Assembly: GCF_963675165.1 (NCBI RefSeq)
Contig: NC_087388.1
Location: 4,345,047 to 4,409,046 of the forward strand
Source of the DNA: Halichondria panicea
Taxonomy: Eukaryota > Porifera > Demospongiae > Suberitida > Halichondriidae
Length of the DNA: 64,000 bases
Reading direction: 5' to 3'
Below, piece by piece: positions 10,737 to 23,800 of this stretch (its first letter is position 1; the number at the start of each line of letters is the position of its first letter). The notes beneath the pieces were generated by a model. The model ran no database searches, was not told the DNA's origin, and was given only the letters and a program-made list of their open reading frames with translations. A program made the translations under genes and the position numbers.

Positions 10737-11558
10737 CATAGATAAACAAAAGAAAGGGATAGGCAACGCCCCACGTGATGCTAGGTAAATGCAGTGTGTG
10801 ACGTCACACCCTCTGGTTGGAGGCGAGTTGCGCTCAAGAAAGTACACAATGATCACTATATCTGCTTATTTTTCTCGTAGGGGGCCTAAAAGAGAAATTC
10901 AAAGCAATCAGGCATCATGCACACATACACCCAGCACTACTGATAGATACAGCTGCTATGTTAGTGCCGAGATTTCTTTTATTCAGCTTGATTTGTGTGA
11001 AAAAACACCAAATTGTCAGTTTGTGTACCTCTATCTCCAATATGAAATAATTTTATAAACATGTACAGAATTAAAGTGTGTTTATAACTGCATGGAACAA
11101 AGCATATTTTCCAGCTCTCAATGCAGTGAAGTAGTGGCAGCACCATGAAACGTTTGTCCGAAGTCCAGAAAGTTTGCGTACCTCTCCTGCTCTTACTGTA
11201 CATGGAAATCTAGTTTGAAGTGCTCTAAGACACAGTTTAGGTATTAGAAAGTGGAACACAAGTATCTTTATCTGTATTGTGTGATCGAAGAGATGGCATT
11301 TGAAGGACTTGGGAACAGACCTGTTATGGTTTGTAGAGAGTATATACTGACACCCCCTTTGGAGCTCACTTCCTCATCACTTTGCATAAGCAGCTCTAAA
11401 AGATGAATAGCCTATGTCTAAGTGTATCTGGTGTCTCCTCAAGAGCACAGCTTGCTATAATACTACAAACTATAAAATATTTACTGACATTTTGAGTGCA
11501 CACACCCCTTTTTGCTCATTACACGCTCCTTTTTAGCAATTTCTTTCGTTTATCTATG
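10737..11558. mobile_element. CATAGAT-TIR element, copy 1 (822 bp)
   Basis: Left end CATAGATAAACAAAAGAAAG and right end CTTTCGTTTATCTATG are inverted. Flanks are GTACCAG (10730-10736) and GTACCGG (11559-11565), a 7-bp target duplication with one change. No transposase frame is recognisable; probably non-autonomous. Confidence 0.75.
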
Positions 11559-11727
11559 GTACCGGGTGTCACTGGTGATGGAAATGAAAGCATACGAATG
11601 ACTTTAAGCTATAATACGAGCATTCTTAGTTTTGTAAACGTCCAAATTACAGCGACACTTGCGTTGACAATTATTTTTAATGCTGCGTGCGCGTCCTAAA
11701 TGGAGGTAAATGTATAGCTACACCCTA

Positions 11728-11840
11728 GCCTCGATTCTAACCTACTGGAAAATACAAATCGAGGCAAGTAGTCTGAGTATATAGAGCTAGATGCGACCCT
11801 CTAGCGACAGGTGGTACCAGACAGCAAGGAAATCAAGGTA
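11728..11840. mobile_element. Possible TAGCCTCGA-family fragment
   Basis: It begins TAGCCTCGATTCTAACC; AATCAAGGTAG near 11830-11840 resembles a decayed right end. An internal AAATCGAGGC adds a further inverted match. Boundaries are uncertain. Confidence 0.35.
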
Positions 11841-12215
11841 GCAATAAGCAAGCAAGAGTTAATCAATCAAGAATTGTGACTATTTAGATGGGTGTGGCCC
11901 CTCTCCAGGCCATTGAATTTTTGTGACGTTTAGAGGGGGGAGGGGGGTCAAAAAATGCAAAAGTACATGTATAGTTTAAAGTGCCCCCTAAAAAGGTATA
12001 ATTATAAAATTTTGCCGTTTATACACAATAATTATAACATTTATTATGACAAGCATTGTGAGAATAGGTCTTGTCTACGTAATACATTGTGAGGGTAGAG
12101 GGTATATGGTGTACTTTAGTGCACCTATCAAAATACTAGCTACAGCTCTATAGCTATGGACAGTCACTATGCATGCCTAAGGTCGACAATATGATATGGA
12201 GTGTGTTATAACAGG

Positions 12216-12456
12216 AGCCCATAAAGAGAAGGAGCGGCTAACTTCAACGTATACTCGGGGATCGCGTTTCGTAATTGCCGGTGAAACCGCACTTCCTTGT
12301 ATGGAAGCGACTAAGTGCTTGCAAACCGCATCCCTGCATTGCGTATAACACGTGTAGGGATTCAACCACTTAGTGACTCTGCATATATGGAAATGCGGTC
12401 ATAACCACTTACGAAACGGGATCCCCGTAGTCAGTCGCTCCTTCTCTTTATGGGCT
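12216..12456. mobile_element. 241-bp MITE with 21-bp perfect TIRs
   Basis: AGCCCATAAAGAGAAGGAGC at 12216 is matched exactly in inverted orientation at 12436-12456. Just inside, CGGGGATC and GATCCCCG also pair. It lies about 230 bp beyond the stop of the SH2 gene. It resembles none of the other families here. Confidence 0.8.
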
Positions 12457-12689
12457 TCTGGTTATAATTATACTGAGCAATGGTGTTCGTTTACCATGGT
12501 ATATCATTCTGGGCTGCTATAGAGAGTCCCGGTTTATTTCACATAATGTTACACATATGCACGTACACAGACTGGAATCAAAGTTCCAAAATACAAACAC
12601 AAAATGAAAATGACATAATCGTATATAAAACCAGTGACTGTACATTTCACATGCAAACATGCTAAATATAGATGTCAGTATACATGTAG

Positions 12690-13127
12690 CTAGTCGAGAA
12701 AGTACTTGAGCTTGGTTCGACCACCACCCTCCAAATCGAGAGGCTTGTTTCGATAGTGTTTGATTAGTTTCTTGATAGACTTGAATTCCTTAGCATTTGC
12801 GACATTTGCCAATGCGTACTTGCCATTAGATAGCTTGATAACCTCAACATGATGAGTTTCTCCATTCAGCAACACTGAGATCATGTAGACAGGCTCTCTA
12901 CGAACTGATAAAGCATCACTCTCTCGAACAAGAAATGTACCATCGAATCTTGCAGACTTTGATAGCTTATCTTCAGCTATAGAGCGATTCATTCTCCCTC
13001 CATACCATGGCAAGTCTTTGTCTCTGATATCAGGGTTTTCAGTACCCTCTGGCCTGTCTTCAGTGATGACTAACCAGTCTTCATAACTCTCTTCAGAATA
13101 TACTTTGGGACACTTTATAGAAGCCAT
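12690..13127 (-). CDS. SH2-domain-only protein, single exon (145 aa)
   Basis: The product has a short acidic N-terminus (1-40) and one SH2 domain (about 41-143). The domain starts at PWYGGRMNR and has FLVRES at 65-70; R68 is the phosphotyrosine-binding arginine. The last residues, KYFLD, close the domain, so no other domain fits. Such proteins act as free phosphotyrosine readers or competitors of larger adaptors; the fold resembles PI3K-p85 or adaptor SH2 domains, but I cannot name an orthologue. The start ATG (13127-13125) is the first in a frame that opens just upstream, and there is no intron. It stands alone on the minus strand between MITEs and a small plus-strand gene. Confidence 0.85.
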   Translation of the reverse strand: MASIKCPKVYSEESYEDWLVITEDRPEGTENPDIRDKDLPWYGGRMNRSIAEDKLSKSARFDGTFLVRESDALSVRREPVYMISVLLNGETHHVEVIKLSNGKYALANVANAKEFKSIKKLIKHYRNKPLDLEGGGRTKLKYFLD

Positions 13128-13333
13128 GATACTTGGCTATAATTTATAGCTATATAGTTTATAGTGCACTATAATATATTGAGACTCTGCTTTGTTTAGC
13201 TAGCTAGAGTGACCTTTGTTATGAGGTGGCTGTGTTAATTGTATTCATGATGCACTGTGTGTTGTTCCTTACTTACTGTACATAACTGGTAATTATTATA
13301 CAGAATGAAGCCTTGTGGCCTGTGGCTTGCACC

Positions 13334-14381
13334 ATGGTAGCCCCAGTAATGCTACAAGGTAATGCAGCTGCTGTGTCTGGTACTGTTCCTATTACCACCA
13401 CTGTCAGTGAGATTTACTGCAAGACTGTCTCTTCCACAGTTGGATGTACAGGTATAATAATACATTCCAGTTAGTGATAATTATATATACATAACCCCAC
13501 TTGGCCTCTGTATTCCATAAACTCGCAGCCCTGGAGCACATTCCTCATAAACTTCCTTAATCTTGATTGACTCGTGACCACACTCAATGATGTGTAGCTA
13601 AAAGATGGGTGTGGGGCTCACTGTGTGAACGTTAACACTGGCTGGATCATATGCACAAGCTCATTTGTTTTCTCTGATATAGATAGTTTTATCCAAAGTG
13701 AGGTGGCTACATATATATAGTTATTTTCACTCTCGTAATGAGAATTTATGGCGACATAACCCATCTTTTGCCATTCACGGGGATTTGCAAAGGTTTGCTA
13801 TCGTGTGTAGTGGACAATCCAGGTCTACTCTTAGTATGCATGCTATAGAGCTTTTCATTATATACAGCTTATAATAGCCAGGTTATATCCTATAGTGCCA
13901 TTTCAGTAGCACATTCTTGATCCTGTGGTATTTTGCGAGCATCAAAAATATGCGAACTTTGCAAGGGTTGATCAATTCGCAACAATAAAAAATCGCAAAA
14001 CCTAAAATTACTAATAATACACGATCCTTGCCAGAACGCAATAGTTAGATCGCAAAGGGTCAAATTTTCTGCTGATTTGGCTCATTTGCAAAGGTTTTTC
14101 ACCAGCAAAATATTCTATTATAATTATTAGGCCACTGCACTTTTATTACGGTACACATGCATAACCTATCCCCTCTGTGCTGCAACTTAATTGAGATCAA
14201 CTCTTTTGACACCTGTTGTACATACACAGGTGGTCCTGGCTCCAATGTCCCAAGTATTCTCCTTGAGCTGATGTGCAACATCACAGACAAAACTATTGTC
14301 GACAAAATTGTCACCGCTCTCAAGGACACTATCACTCAGCATCTCATTAAAAATCGAGGGCTCCCTTCAACTACAAAGTGA
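13334..14381 (+). CDS. Small two-exon gene, unknown function (89 aa)
   Basis: Exons 13334-13451 and 14230-14381 join in phase (270 nt including stop). The frame is also open upstream to an acceptor-like TTATACAG at about 13300, so a further 5' exon is possible. The product is Thr/Ser-rich at first (TVPITTTVSE), then has a helix-like second half (ITDKTIVDKIVTALKDTI) with four cysteines in all. I recognise no family. The intron is AT-rich with no other coding signal. Evidence is ORF plus phase only; it could be one end of a larger gene or a chance model. Confidence 0.4.
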
Positions 14382-14536
14382 GCTCACGACTGTACAAGCA
14401 TGTTTGTATGTTAATGGAGAAAATTATTGTACTTCCTAAAAGTGATCCCAACGTACCTGGATATGGGTAGTTACCAGTAAAAGGAGGTCTACCTGACAGA
14501 ATAATAGGTTACTGTGGGACTGTACACCAATCGCCC

Positions 14537-15110
14537 TAAGCTATAAGCTAGTGTTCTAGTGTTCGCTATAAGCTAGTGTTCTATAGTGTTTGCTATAAGC
14601 TAGTGTTCTATAGTATAACTTAATGTTCTAGTGTTCGCTATAAGCTATAGTGTTCGCTATAAGCTAGTGTTTGCTATAAGCTAGGGTTCTAGTGTTCGCT
14701 ATAAGCTAGTGTTCTAGTGTTCGCTATAAGCTATAGTGTTCGCTATAAGCTAGTGTTCGCTATAAGCTAGGGTTCTAGTGTTCACTATAAGCTAGTGTTC
14801 TAGTGTTTTAGTGTTCGCTATAAGCTAGTGTTCTAGTGTTCTAGTGTTTGCTATAAGCTAGTGTTCTAGTGTTCGCTATAAGCTAGTGTTCTAGTGTTCG
14901 CTATAAGCTATAGTGTTCGCTATAAGCTAGGGTTCTAGTGTTCACTATAAGCTAGTGTTCTAGTGTTTTAGTGTTCGCTATAAGCTAGTGTTCTAGTGTT
15001 CTAGTGTTTGCTATAAGCTAGTGTTCTAGTGTTCGCTATAAGCTAGTGTTTTAGTGTTCGCTATAAGCTAGTGTTTTAGTGTTTGCTATAAGCTAGTGTT
15101 CTAGTGTTCT
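14537..15110. repeat. Tandem minisatellite, TGTTCGCTATAAGCTAG unit
   Basis: About 570 bp of alternating units: a 17-nt core TGTTCGCTATAAGCTAG and an 8-nt spacer TGTTCTAG in variable number. Higher-order blocks recur (for example around 14690-14790 and 14880-14960), pointing to recent unequal exchange or slippage. It has no coding frame. Confidence 0.9.
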
Positions 15111-15314
15111 TGCACCTTTTCACGTGACAAAAATAATTATGCCAGCTTTGACTACCACCCTGCGTGTAGTCATCTGTGTAAATGCTTGTTAATCCCTCTA
15201 GTACACGATCAGCTAGTGCATGTTATAAAAAGTGTTAATAATACATGTGAAAAGTGCTTCGATCACAGGGAGATATTAAATAACCATAGAGCAGGTAAAT
15301 TTCATTGGTGCAAA
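15111..15314. other. Spacer between minisatellite and TIR element
   Basis: No gene seen. The last 7 bp (15308-15314, GTGCAAA) are the left target duplication of the next element. Confidence 0.4.
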
Positions 15315-16553
15315 CATAGATAATAGAGCACAGAAAGGGATTGGAAACGTAATGATATTCATAGCATTCTTGGTTCATATGCGTGTCTCCATCACGTGAC
15401 CAATTAATGGTGGGGATTTAATACAGTTACATGACAGGTGGCAATGGTTTAATATTCCTAGATCCTATGGCAAGCAGCAAGCTAGTCTCCAGGCGCAGGC
15501 TAGGCAGAAACAGTCACTGGTAGTACTGCAGCAAGTGAGCTTGATTACCAATATCTGTGGAAAAAAATTGTGGCAGTGCTTGCTCAGGGCCAGGGAGACT
15601 TAAATCTCAAACTGTGATCGATGTTTCAAGGTGCAGCTCAGGAGTTGGCCAAGATTGAAATAAATGAGAAGAACACCATTACTACTTTGTTCGATGTATG
15701 ACGGCACTAATAAATATCTAGACTGGATGTCAGCAAGAGATGGAACCTGTGAACAATAGCAATAACAAAATTGTTACCATTAAGTTTACCTTTTCTGATA
15801 CGGAATCATTGTGATCATTGTGTATGTGTGCACTGTTGGGCTGGTTTTGAGCCTTCAAGACCCTAGTCGGTGCCTTTCAGCATTATTACATTTAATTTAC
15901 CAAACGTAAACTGTCTATGTTCCATCAGTATTACCTACACATACATACGTACATGTACATGCAGGACATTTTATTGTTGTGATCTCTCAGAGTATTTAAA
16001 TGTTAATCTTTATTAACCATGCATTTCTACAACCACTTCTTAGCAAATGAGACTCCTTAACACTTGTTCTTAATCATTTGCAAGGTCAGGAAAACTCCAC
16101 ACAGCAACCAATGATTCTGCACTGATTTACTGTTACAACTGGTCCTTAAACATGTATTTGGACTAATCAACAGGACAGTGCAACACAGTGCTGTCAAATG
16201 AACCTACTCTTGTTTCTAAAAATGTACAGAAAACTTTAATAAAGTTCTAAAAACTCCACAAGTATATTGTAACACTTTGACTCTCTACTAACCTTTCTTC
16301 ATAGAGGTTTTCCTGCAGAAAACAGAGATTTAACACTGGTATAGCACACATAAGATGATTGCGGGGGTGGCTACACAGTTTTGTGGTCTAAAGCAGATTC
16401 ATAGCCATCCAATTGTCAAAAGAGTAGAATAGTAAACAAACAATTAACACTTGTAACCGCGAGACACGCATATGACACAGCTGCAAGATGTCACTACGTG
16501 GGTTGTATACTGGGTCACGTGAACGTTTCCAATCCCTGTCTCTATTATCTATG
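15315..16553. mobile_element. CATAGAT-TIR element, copy 2 (1239 bp)
   Basis: Left CATAGATAATAGAG...GGGATTGGAAACG and right CGTTTCCAATCCC...CTCTATTATCTATG form TIRs of about 33 bp. The flanking 7-mer GTGCAAA is exact on both sides (15308-15314, 16554-16560). This is the longest copy in the window. No transposase frame was recognised inside. Confidence 0.88.
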
Positions 16554-16742
16554 GTGCAAATTTTCATATAAACTACTCATAGTTAAATAGTTTGTACCGG
16601 GTTAATAATTGTTCGAGCATTAAGACTACGAAATTATTTAATGTGCCAGAGTTCTACGTCACAATTCTGAGCTGTATGAATTTTAGAGTAAGAAATGTTA
16701 AACTTGGTTCATCCGCGAAAATTTGTACCAACAAAATTGTTA

Positions 16743-17236
16743 TACTGTACATATAGCGGGAAATTTTCGTGAGGTGTAAAATTTCGGGTTTTTTGAGCTA
16801 GGGCTGAGCTGGGAGAAACTCCCACGCACTGGTATTTCACATGCAAAGCTCTTGGTGGGTGTGGTTTGCTGGCATTGAACGTGAATACAGTAGACTCTTG
16901 GGACAGTGCAGCTTGGCCGGAATAGCGAGGTGCCCGCATTTCAGAAAATAGCCGCGGTTAAAAAACGACCCTACCTCGATTTTTAATGTCTAATTTTGCG
17001 GTTCTGTCTTTCGAGGATAAGGAATCATTTTGCTCTCTATATTAAGTGTAATCCAATTTTTATCTGCCAAACCACACCCAAAACGTCATATCCAGCCATA
17101 ATAAATGTATAATAAAACCTAGTTTGGGCCGGGGCAGCCACTGGCCATGCATCTATAGCTAATTAACAATCCATGACAACCCAAATTAATGGCCGGTATA
17201 TGAAGGTAGCCATACTTTAGAGAGCCAGAATAGCGA
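16743..17236. mobile_element. Two abutting MITE fragments
   Basis: At 16743-16875 is a CCGTATAGCGGG-family relative (TATAGCGGGAAATTTTCG, then GGGAGAAACTCCCACGCAC) that shares its interior with 18343-18585. At 16891-17236 is a TAGACTCT-type relative with AATAGCGAGG and CCGGCCAT-like motifs. The rest of 16561-17847 holds no gene that I can see. Confidence 0.5.
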
Positions 17237-17847
17237 CCGCGAAAATTTCTTCAGTATCTCGTATGTCGTTAAAATTGTATTATATAGATGGCTATCAGAA
17301 CCACGCACTATCTATAACTTTGTTTTTGTTATTGTTTCTACCACAGGTTATACATCCTGAAAATGCCCCTTGCTTGAGATAACTACAAAGCTTAAGCTAT
17401 AATTATATAGATACATGTACCTATACTTTTTTATAATAATTTTTATATTATAGCTGAGACGAACCAGCTATAAACACGATTGCTACATGTGCGTACTACC
17501 CTGGCCTGGAACTACAATAATAATTTTTATATTTTGTGCATTACAATTTAAATGTTGTTGACAATAATAATTATTCATAACAGTCGCTATTATAATTTAT
17601 AATTCTGTACAATTGACAAAAATTAGCAGTCCTGATAAATAAACATCTCTCTCTGAATAAAAAAAAATTATATCTAGATGGACCACAGTGCGTATATAAC
17701 ACAGACAAGAAATAATTACACGTAAAGCACAAACCTATGACATCAATATTACAGAATGTACGCACACGTGTACGTATAATTCGATCGATTGGGTCTCTAT
17801 AATTATAGATTGCTAAAAAAGCATATCCACTGTTCAATATATAGGCC

Positions 17848-20800
17848 CTATGTTTCCGAGTTGAAGTGATGAAGCAATTGACCAGCATCTGTTGTAGTTT
17901 GTACGGGGGGCGGTGTGTGTGGTGAGTTCAAATAGTTATCCTCGAGAGGGTTGTGGGTATAGTGCAAACTGTAGGGTTCCGAATTGCTTCGCTTGATTTT
18001 GGGCATGTTGTCGGCGAGATCCATTAGATCCACCATTATCTGTGGAGTGTGGGGGATGCATATAAGTATGTACATGATTATAATTATGCATGTACGTATG
18101 GTGGGTCATAAAAAAAAAAGTTCGGTATCATTATGTGGAGAGCACAAACTCTATAAACATTATTAGGTACACTGACTTGTACATCTTATTATAATTATAT
18201 GTTACTATAGTGATAGAAAGTAGAAAAAGTGACACTCTGAAATTATTATAATTATGCACGTACGTATCTAGACACGTGTTTTTATAACTCGGCCCATGCA
18301 ACACATAACTTGTATAAGCTAGCAATAATTTATAATGTATATACTGTACGTATAGCGGGAAATTTCACGTGGTGCAAAATTCGCATTTTTCGAGGGCAGA
18401 GCAGTTATCGTGTAAACTGGGAGAAACTCCCACGCACCGGTATTTTATACACATGCAAATCTTGTAGGTGGCTGTGGTTTTCCAGCATTGAAACACGAAT
18501 TACAACGGCAAAATTTCTTCTGAGAGCTCTCGAGCCAAATAGCGAAAATTTCACCCTCGAAAATGCCTTGCTATGCTATACAGTAAGTCAATGGATATTA
18601 CGTTCTTTAGGACCAGAAAACATATACACCAGAATGTATTGTGTACCTGTGGGAATAGCGGTCTTTCCTCTTTCTTAAACTGACAGCATTTTATCATCAG
18701 TTGTTTGAATGATTTCGGAGTGTCTTTTCTAGCATCGTTGGGTTCAGGTTTGACGAACCCACAGCCAACCATGAACAAAATCTGCAGTTGGTGAGTACAT
18801 TATAATTGAGTGATTTCATACCATAAACAGCTCTCAAAAATCAAAAATCAAACTCTTTGCAGAGAGACAATCCAAACTATAGTAATGGCCGCTCAAAAGC
18901 TATAGCTAAAATGAAAACTTCAAAATGAAAGTCTATAATCTAGTTTATATCTTGGGACGCAAAAATTAACCGTAGCAGGGAAACAGAAAACAAGTATTAT
19001 TGTTATTAAGCATGCACATGTCGCTAAATATACCTGGTCTCTGAGAGGCATGTGTGAGTAGGGGAGCAGCCCCGATATCAGCTCGTAGATGACAACTCCA
19101 AATGAGTACACGTCACAGTATGCACTGTACGGGTCAGGCTCCTGCATCCGAATCACCTCAGGGGCCTGCATGGGAAATGGAGTTACACGTTAAACATTAA
19201 CTTAATATGCTGTGTTAGGATGCATGTGGAAAACAAACTTGGATACTATATTGTTTTCCCTCCAGACCCGTCACGTGGCCAAACATTTGCATGGTTTTTA
19301 ATGCTATATAATTATAGGCAACCACTAATAATATGATGTAATCAATGAAAGTTAAAGCTATTATAAGCCCACTGCCATAATGTTCTAAACAATAGTGTAA
19401 ACAGGATGACGTGTAATCAGCTAAAAAGTGGGTGGGGCTGGAAAGCAGGGAGAAAACCGTTTTTAAAGAGACCTCACTTGTATAGTAAGTACTATAATTA
19501 CACCAACTTTTTGTGGACAGAAATTCTTGTCAGTGCTACGTACCATAATTATTGCAAGCAATTTTCAATGGCAAATATTTCACAGATTTTCAACAAGCCA
19601 CAATAATTGCAAAAAATAGATGGTGATGTCATACAAGTATACAGGGCCCCTGCAAAATTATACGAAACTCACAAAAATACTCTATTTGTGAAAAGGAAAA
19701 GTATCTGTTCTATGGTATCAAGTACTAAACAGATGTACATTTCTATGAAAGTTATGCAAATCACCACTCCAATGCATGCACGTATAGTTACTCACCATCC
19801 AAAGAATGCTTCCAGTGGGCTGTCTCATTTTCTCCCCTCTATCGTTCCAATGGGTCTTCACAGTGGCCAGACCAAAGTCTCCGATCTTAACCGTGTAATC
19901 GTCGTGCAGGAAAATGTCTTAAGAGAATAGTTAAAGATTATCTGTACTATAATGACTAGTATAATTATTATGGGTATAAAACTGCTGATATTTTACTGTT
20001 TAGGCAGACAAACAGCGGCTGTTATAATTAAAAGGTGGCCTGCTAACACATGCTATGGGAGGTTTTTAGGGCTTTGTAATTCGATAGTATCACAGGGGTG
20101 ACCCCAATAGACGGTTTCACTGTTCATAATTATAGTAAATGAACCGGTGAATACAAAGAGGCATAGTACGTACACGCACACACAGTTGTGAGGGGATACT
20201 GTTTGATTTGAGGTCTCTGTGGATGATCTTCTTAGCATGGAGGTAACTGCAAGTAAAGAGAAGTATAATTTACTTTTTGAACAATTCGAGTAATGGAGAA
20301 ACTTAATTCATAGGAATTTGGGGGTAATAGAACAGAAAATACTTACACAAACAAAAAAATAATCGGCACCAGAGTGAAACTAGAGCACTAAAGTGCAAAC
20401 CCTCGGCTGGTAACATGATTATAAAGAAACCAGAAGACTGATATAATGCAGTGCATATAGTGATGTTGTTATCATCATCATGCATGACTTGCACAGCAAC
20501 TCAGGAGCAATAAAACTAAACCAGACTGGAGGCATGCTGAAACATTTGAGAACAGGTAGTAGTACTATAGATATATGCACTGTGGATTAGGATCACAGCA
20601 AAGAATCCTGGAGTCTCAGAGAAGTATGGCTCCAGGTCCTGCATGGATCCCAGTCAGCTAAAACAAGCTTTCTACTTTAGTGACCCTGTTCCATTGTTCC
20701 TGGTATATACAGCTTTCTACTTTAGTGACCCTGTTCCATTGTTTCTGGACCTGGTACAGGATCACTTCAGTTATAAGTAACGCATGTGCAAGTTCTGTTC

Positions 20801-23800
20801 AAGCTACATTTTGCTCGCTTTTATTAGACAACGAAGCTTTAACACCGAAAGCTGCCACTATTAGAAGTACTGACTTGTTGTGTGGAGGCTACCCATGCTG
20901 TAAACGCAGTGCTAGAGCATCCAGGTAAGCAGACCCAGTCACAAGCTTCTTAGCTTTTGCTCGTTTTTATTTGACAACGAAGGTTTAACATGAAATTCTG
21001 CCACTATTAAAATTAATAACTTGTTGTATGAAGGCTATCTATGCTGTAAACGCAGTGCTGTGGCATCCAGGTGAGTAGATTCACCTGTCACAAACAAACC
21101 AAACGACTACTATAACCCATGGCCGCCCACGCGCCTCGGGTTAATAATGCATTTATATATTATATTATTATTATATGCAAAACTATGCATATGATCCTCG
21201 CACTTACTCGACTCCCTGTGCTGTCTGTCGTGCAATGTCCACCAGCTGGTACATTTCAAACTTGGTCTCCGCAACGTGCAAATGTCTGTATAGTGTAGAC
21301 CCATCACACCACTGTGTTACTATGGTGATCTCAGGCATTGACGTCCAACCCATGAACAAGAGCACATTGGCATGACGAGTTTTTCTGGTGTGTGTGTGTG
21401 TGTGTGAGGGAGGGGATGCCAAATAAACTCGAGTATTAATATATATACGTATACGTACGCTGGCAACACTGTCAGTTGTAAGCTAATGCATATTGACCTT
21501 TAGGATGTGAAAATACGTTGTACACATACATTTTGTACATTTACCGTTTCAAAGTGAAAGTAAACGATAATCAATCAGCAAACTCTACATAACCACAGAT
21601 ACCGAATCAAAACATAGCCATAAGTATAGAGACACAGATGAAGTATTCCATGAACACACACAAGTACGTACCGCGTCACGAGGCATAGGCAGTTTAGCAT
21701 TAGGGTACACACACAAGTACATACCATGTCACGAGGCATACACTATAGGCAGTTTAGCATTAGGGTGCACACACCAGTACGTACCACGTCACGAGGCATA
21801 CACTATAGGCAGTTTAGCATTAGGGTACACACACCAGTACGTACCACGTGACAAGGCATACACTATAGGCACAGTTTAGCATTAGGGTACACACACCAGT
21901 ACGTACCACGTGACAAGGCATACACTATAGGCACAGTTTAGCATTAGGGTACACACACCAGTACGTACTGCGTCACGAGGCATACACTATAGGCAGTTTA
22001 GCATTAGGGTGCACACACCAGTACGTACCGCGTCACGAGGCATACACTATAGGCACAGTTTAGCATTAGGGTACACACACCAGTACGTACCGCGTCACGA
22101 GGCATACACTATAGGCAGTTTAGCATTAGGGTACACACACAAGTACGTACCGCGTCACGAGGCATACACTATAGGCAGTTTAGCATTAGGGTACACACAC
22201 CAGTACGTACCGCGTCACGAGGCATACACTATAGGCAGTTTAGCATTAGGGTACACACACAAGTACGTATCACGTTACGAGGCATACACTTTAGGCAGTT
22301 TAGCATTAGGGTGCACACACAAGTACGTACCGCGTCACGAGGCATACACTATAGGCAGTTTAGCATTAGGGTACACACACAAGTACGTATCACGTTACGA
22401 GGCATACGCTTTAGGCAGTTTAGCATTAGGGTGCACACACAAGTACGTACCGCGTCACGAGGCATACACTATAGGCACAGTTTAGCATTAGGGTACACAC
22501 ACCTTAGCACTCCCACTTCGTTTTTGAACGCCTGCAACTGTTGCTCTGTGGGGTTAGTCACGTTGAGCTTCTTCACTGCCACATGACCTGGTTTGGAAGG
22601 GGGAGACTATTCATTCAGTACAATTATAGGAAACACTATTCGATGAGAAAGTAAATTATGAAATTGTTACCCACAAGGTAGGGATGGAAACAAGAAATCT
22701 GCTGACTACAATGTACACGTGCATGCATGACCATGTGTACACTGTACATAATGACACTGTGAAGAATCACGTGGTATAGCTGGCCTATTTTAAGCAGTCA
22801 TGCCTCATTTTTGGGAAAAACGCTAGCTTAGGCCATACAAATTAACTTACACGTTACTTTTTTCTCGGGCCTTTCTCCTAAGCATTTTATGTGGGGATGC
22901 AGGTTTTTATATTAAAACAGTTAGTCCTATTGTCATGTACATAAAAGGTCAAAGGCCGTGTGATAGACCTCTTTTGAGCTACAAAATACACGTCTTTTTT
23001 ACTGATCCAACTATAAGCAGATGTGAAGATTGAAATAGTTGCGATGAAATATATAATTACAGCAGTGTGTTACACTATATTCCGCCCCACAAGGTCTTCA
23101 TTCACAGGCTGTATAATCTCAACTCCACTCACCATGCCATTTCCCCTTGTAGACAGTCCCAAAGGACCCTGAGCCGATCTTGTCTCCTATCTCTATTTCT
23201 TGGAAGGGGATCTCCCACACATCAGTACTGTCTCGATTGTTTTTCTGTATCATTTTGTTTGGGGAGGGGAAGGGGGCAGTGTTATTACAGGTTACCAGCT
23301 AGTGAAAGACGGGCAAACCTTCAGTATAAGCCCACTTAAACACCAGTTCAATCTTAACTAACAAAAGAAAAATCAGAATCGTTTGCTTACCTTTTTGGTT
23401 TTGTCCTCCATAGACACTCTGTTCCGTGATCTCCGTAATGGTAGCGTACTGCTATCGTAACTAGTGGCCCCATTGACCCGTCGTCCTCCCTTGTGTCTAC
23501 CCGTGGTGGTGACGTCCATACTAGAGGCTGCGTATGGTTGAAGATGAGTCTTCAATAGACTCGGGCTACTGGCTACACCCGAGCTACTGGCTACACCAGG
23601 GCTCGAAATAACGTTGTCAGGGGTGATGGAGAGGCGGTCACCAGATGAACTGCGCCTGTGTGTGTGTGTGTGAGGGGGAGTGGTTATTTAACGTGTGTAT
23701 TCTATGGGTCCAGGGCATGCAAGACTTGTACATTCTGTTTCAAAGGAAGCTGTGTGTGTATTCAACAAGCACAGAGGGTGGACTTGTACATGTACCGTAG

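Noticed and set aside
10441-10788. Open frame with VFIKLFYPASVGTVSEADLD
   Set aside because: No convincing start, no splice partner and no known family; its end runs into a TIR element.
22009-22586. Long repetitive open frames on the plus strand
   Set aside because: They come from a 60-bp tandem array whose unit length is a multiple of three; the region is a RAF intron and all frames without a chance stop stay open.
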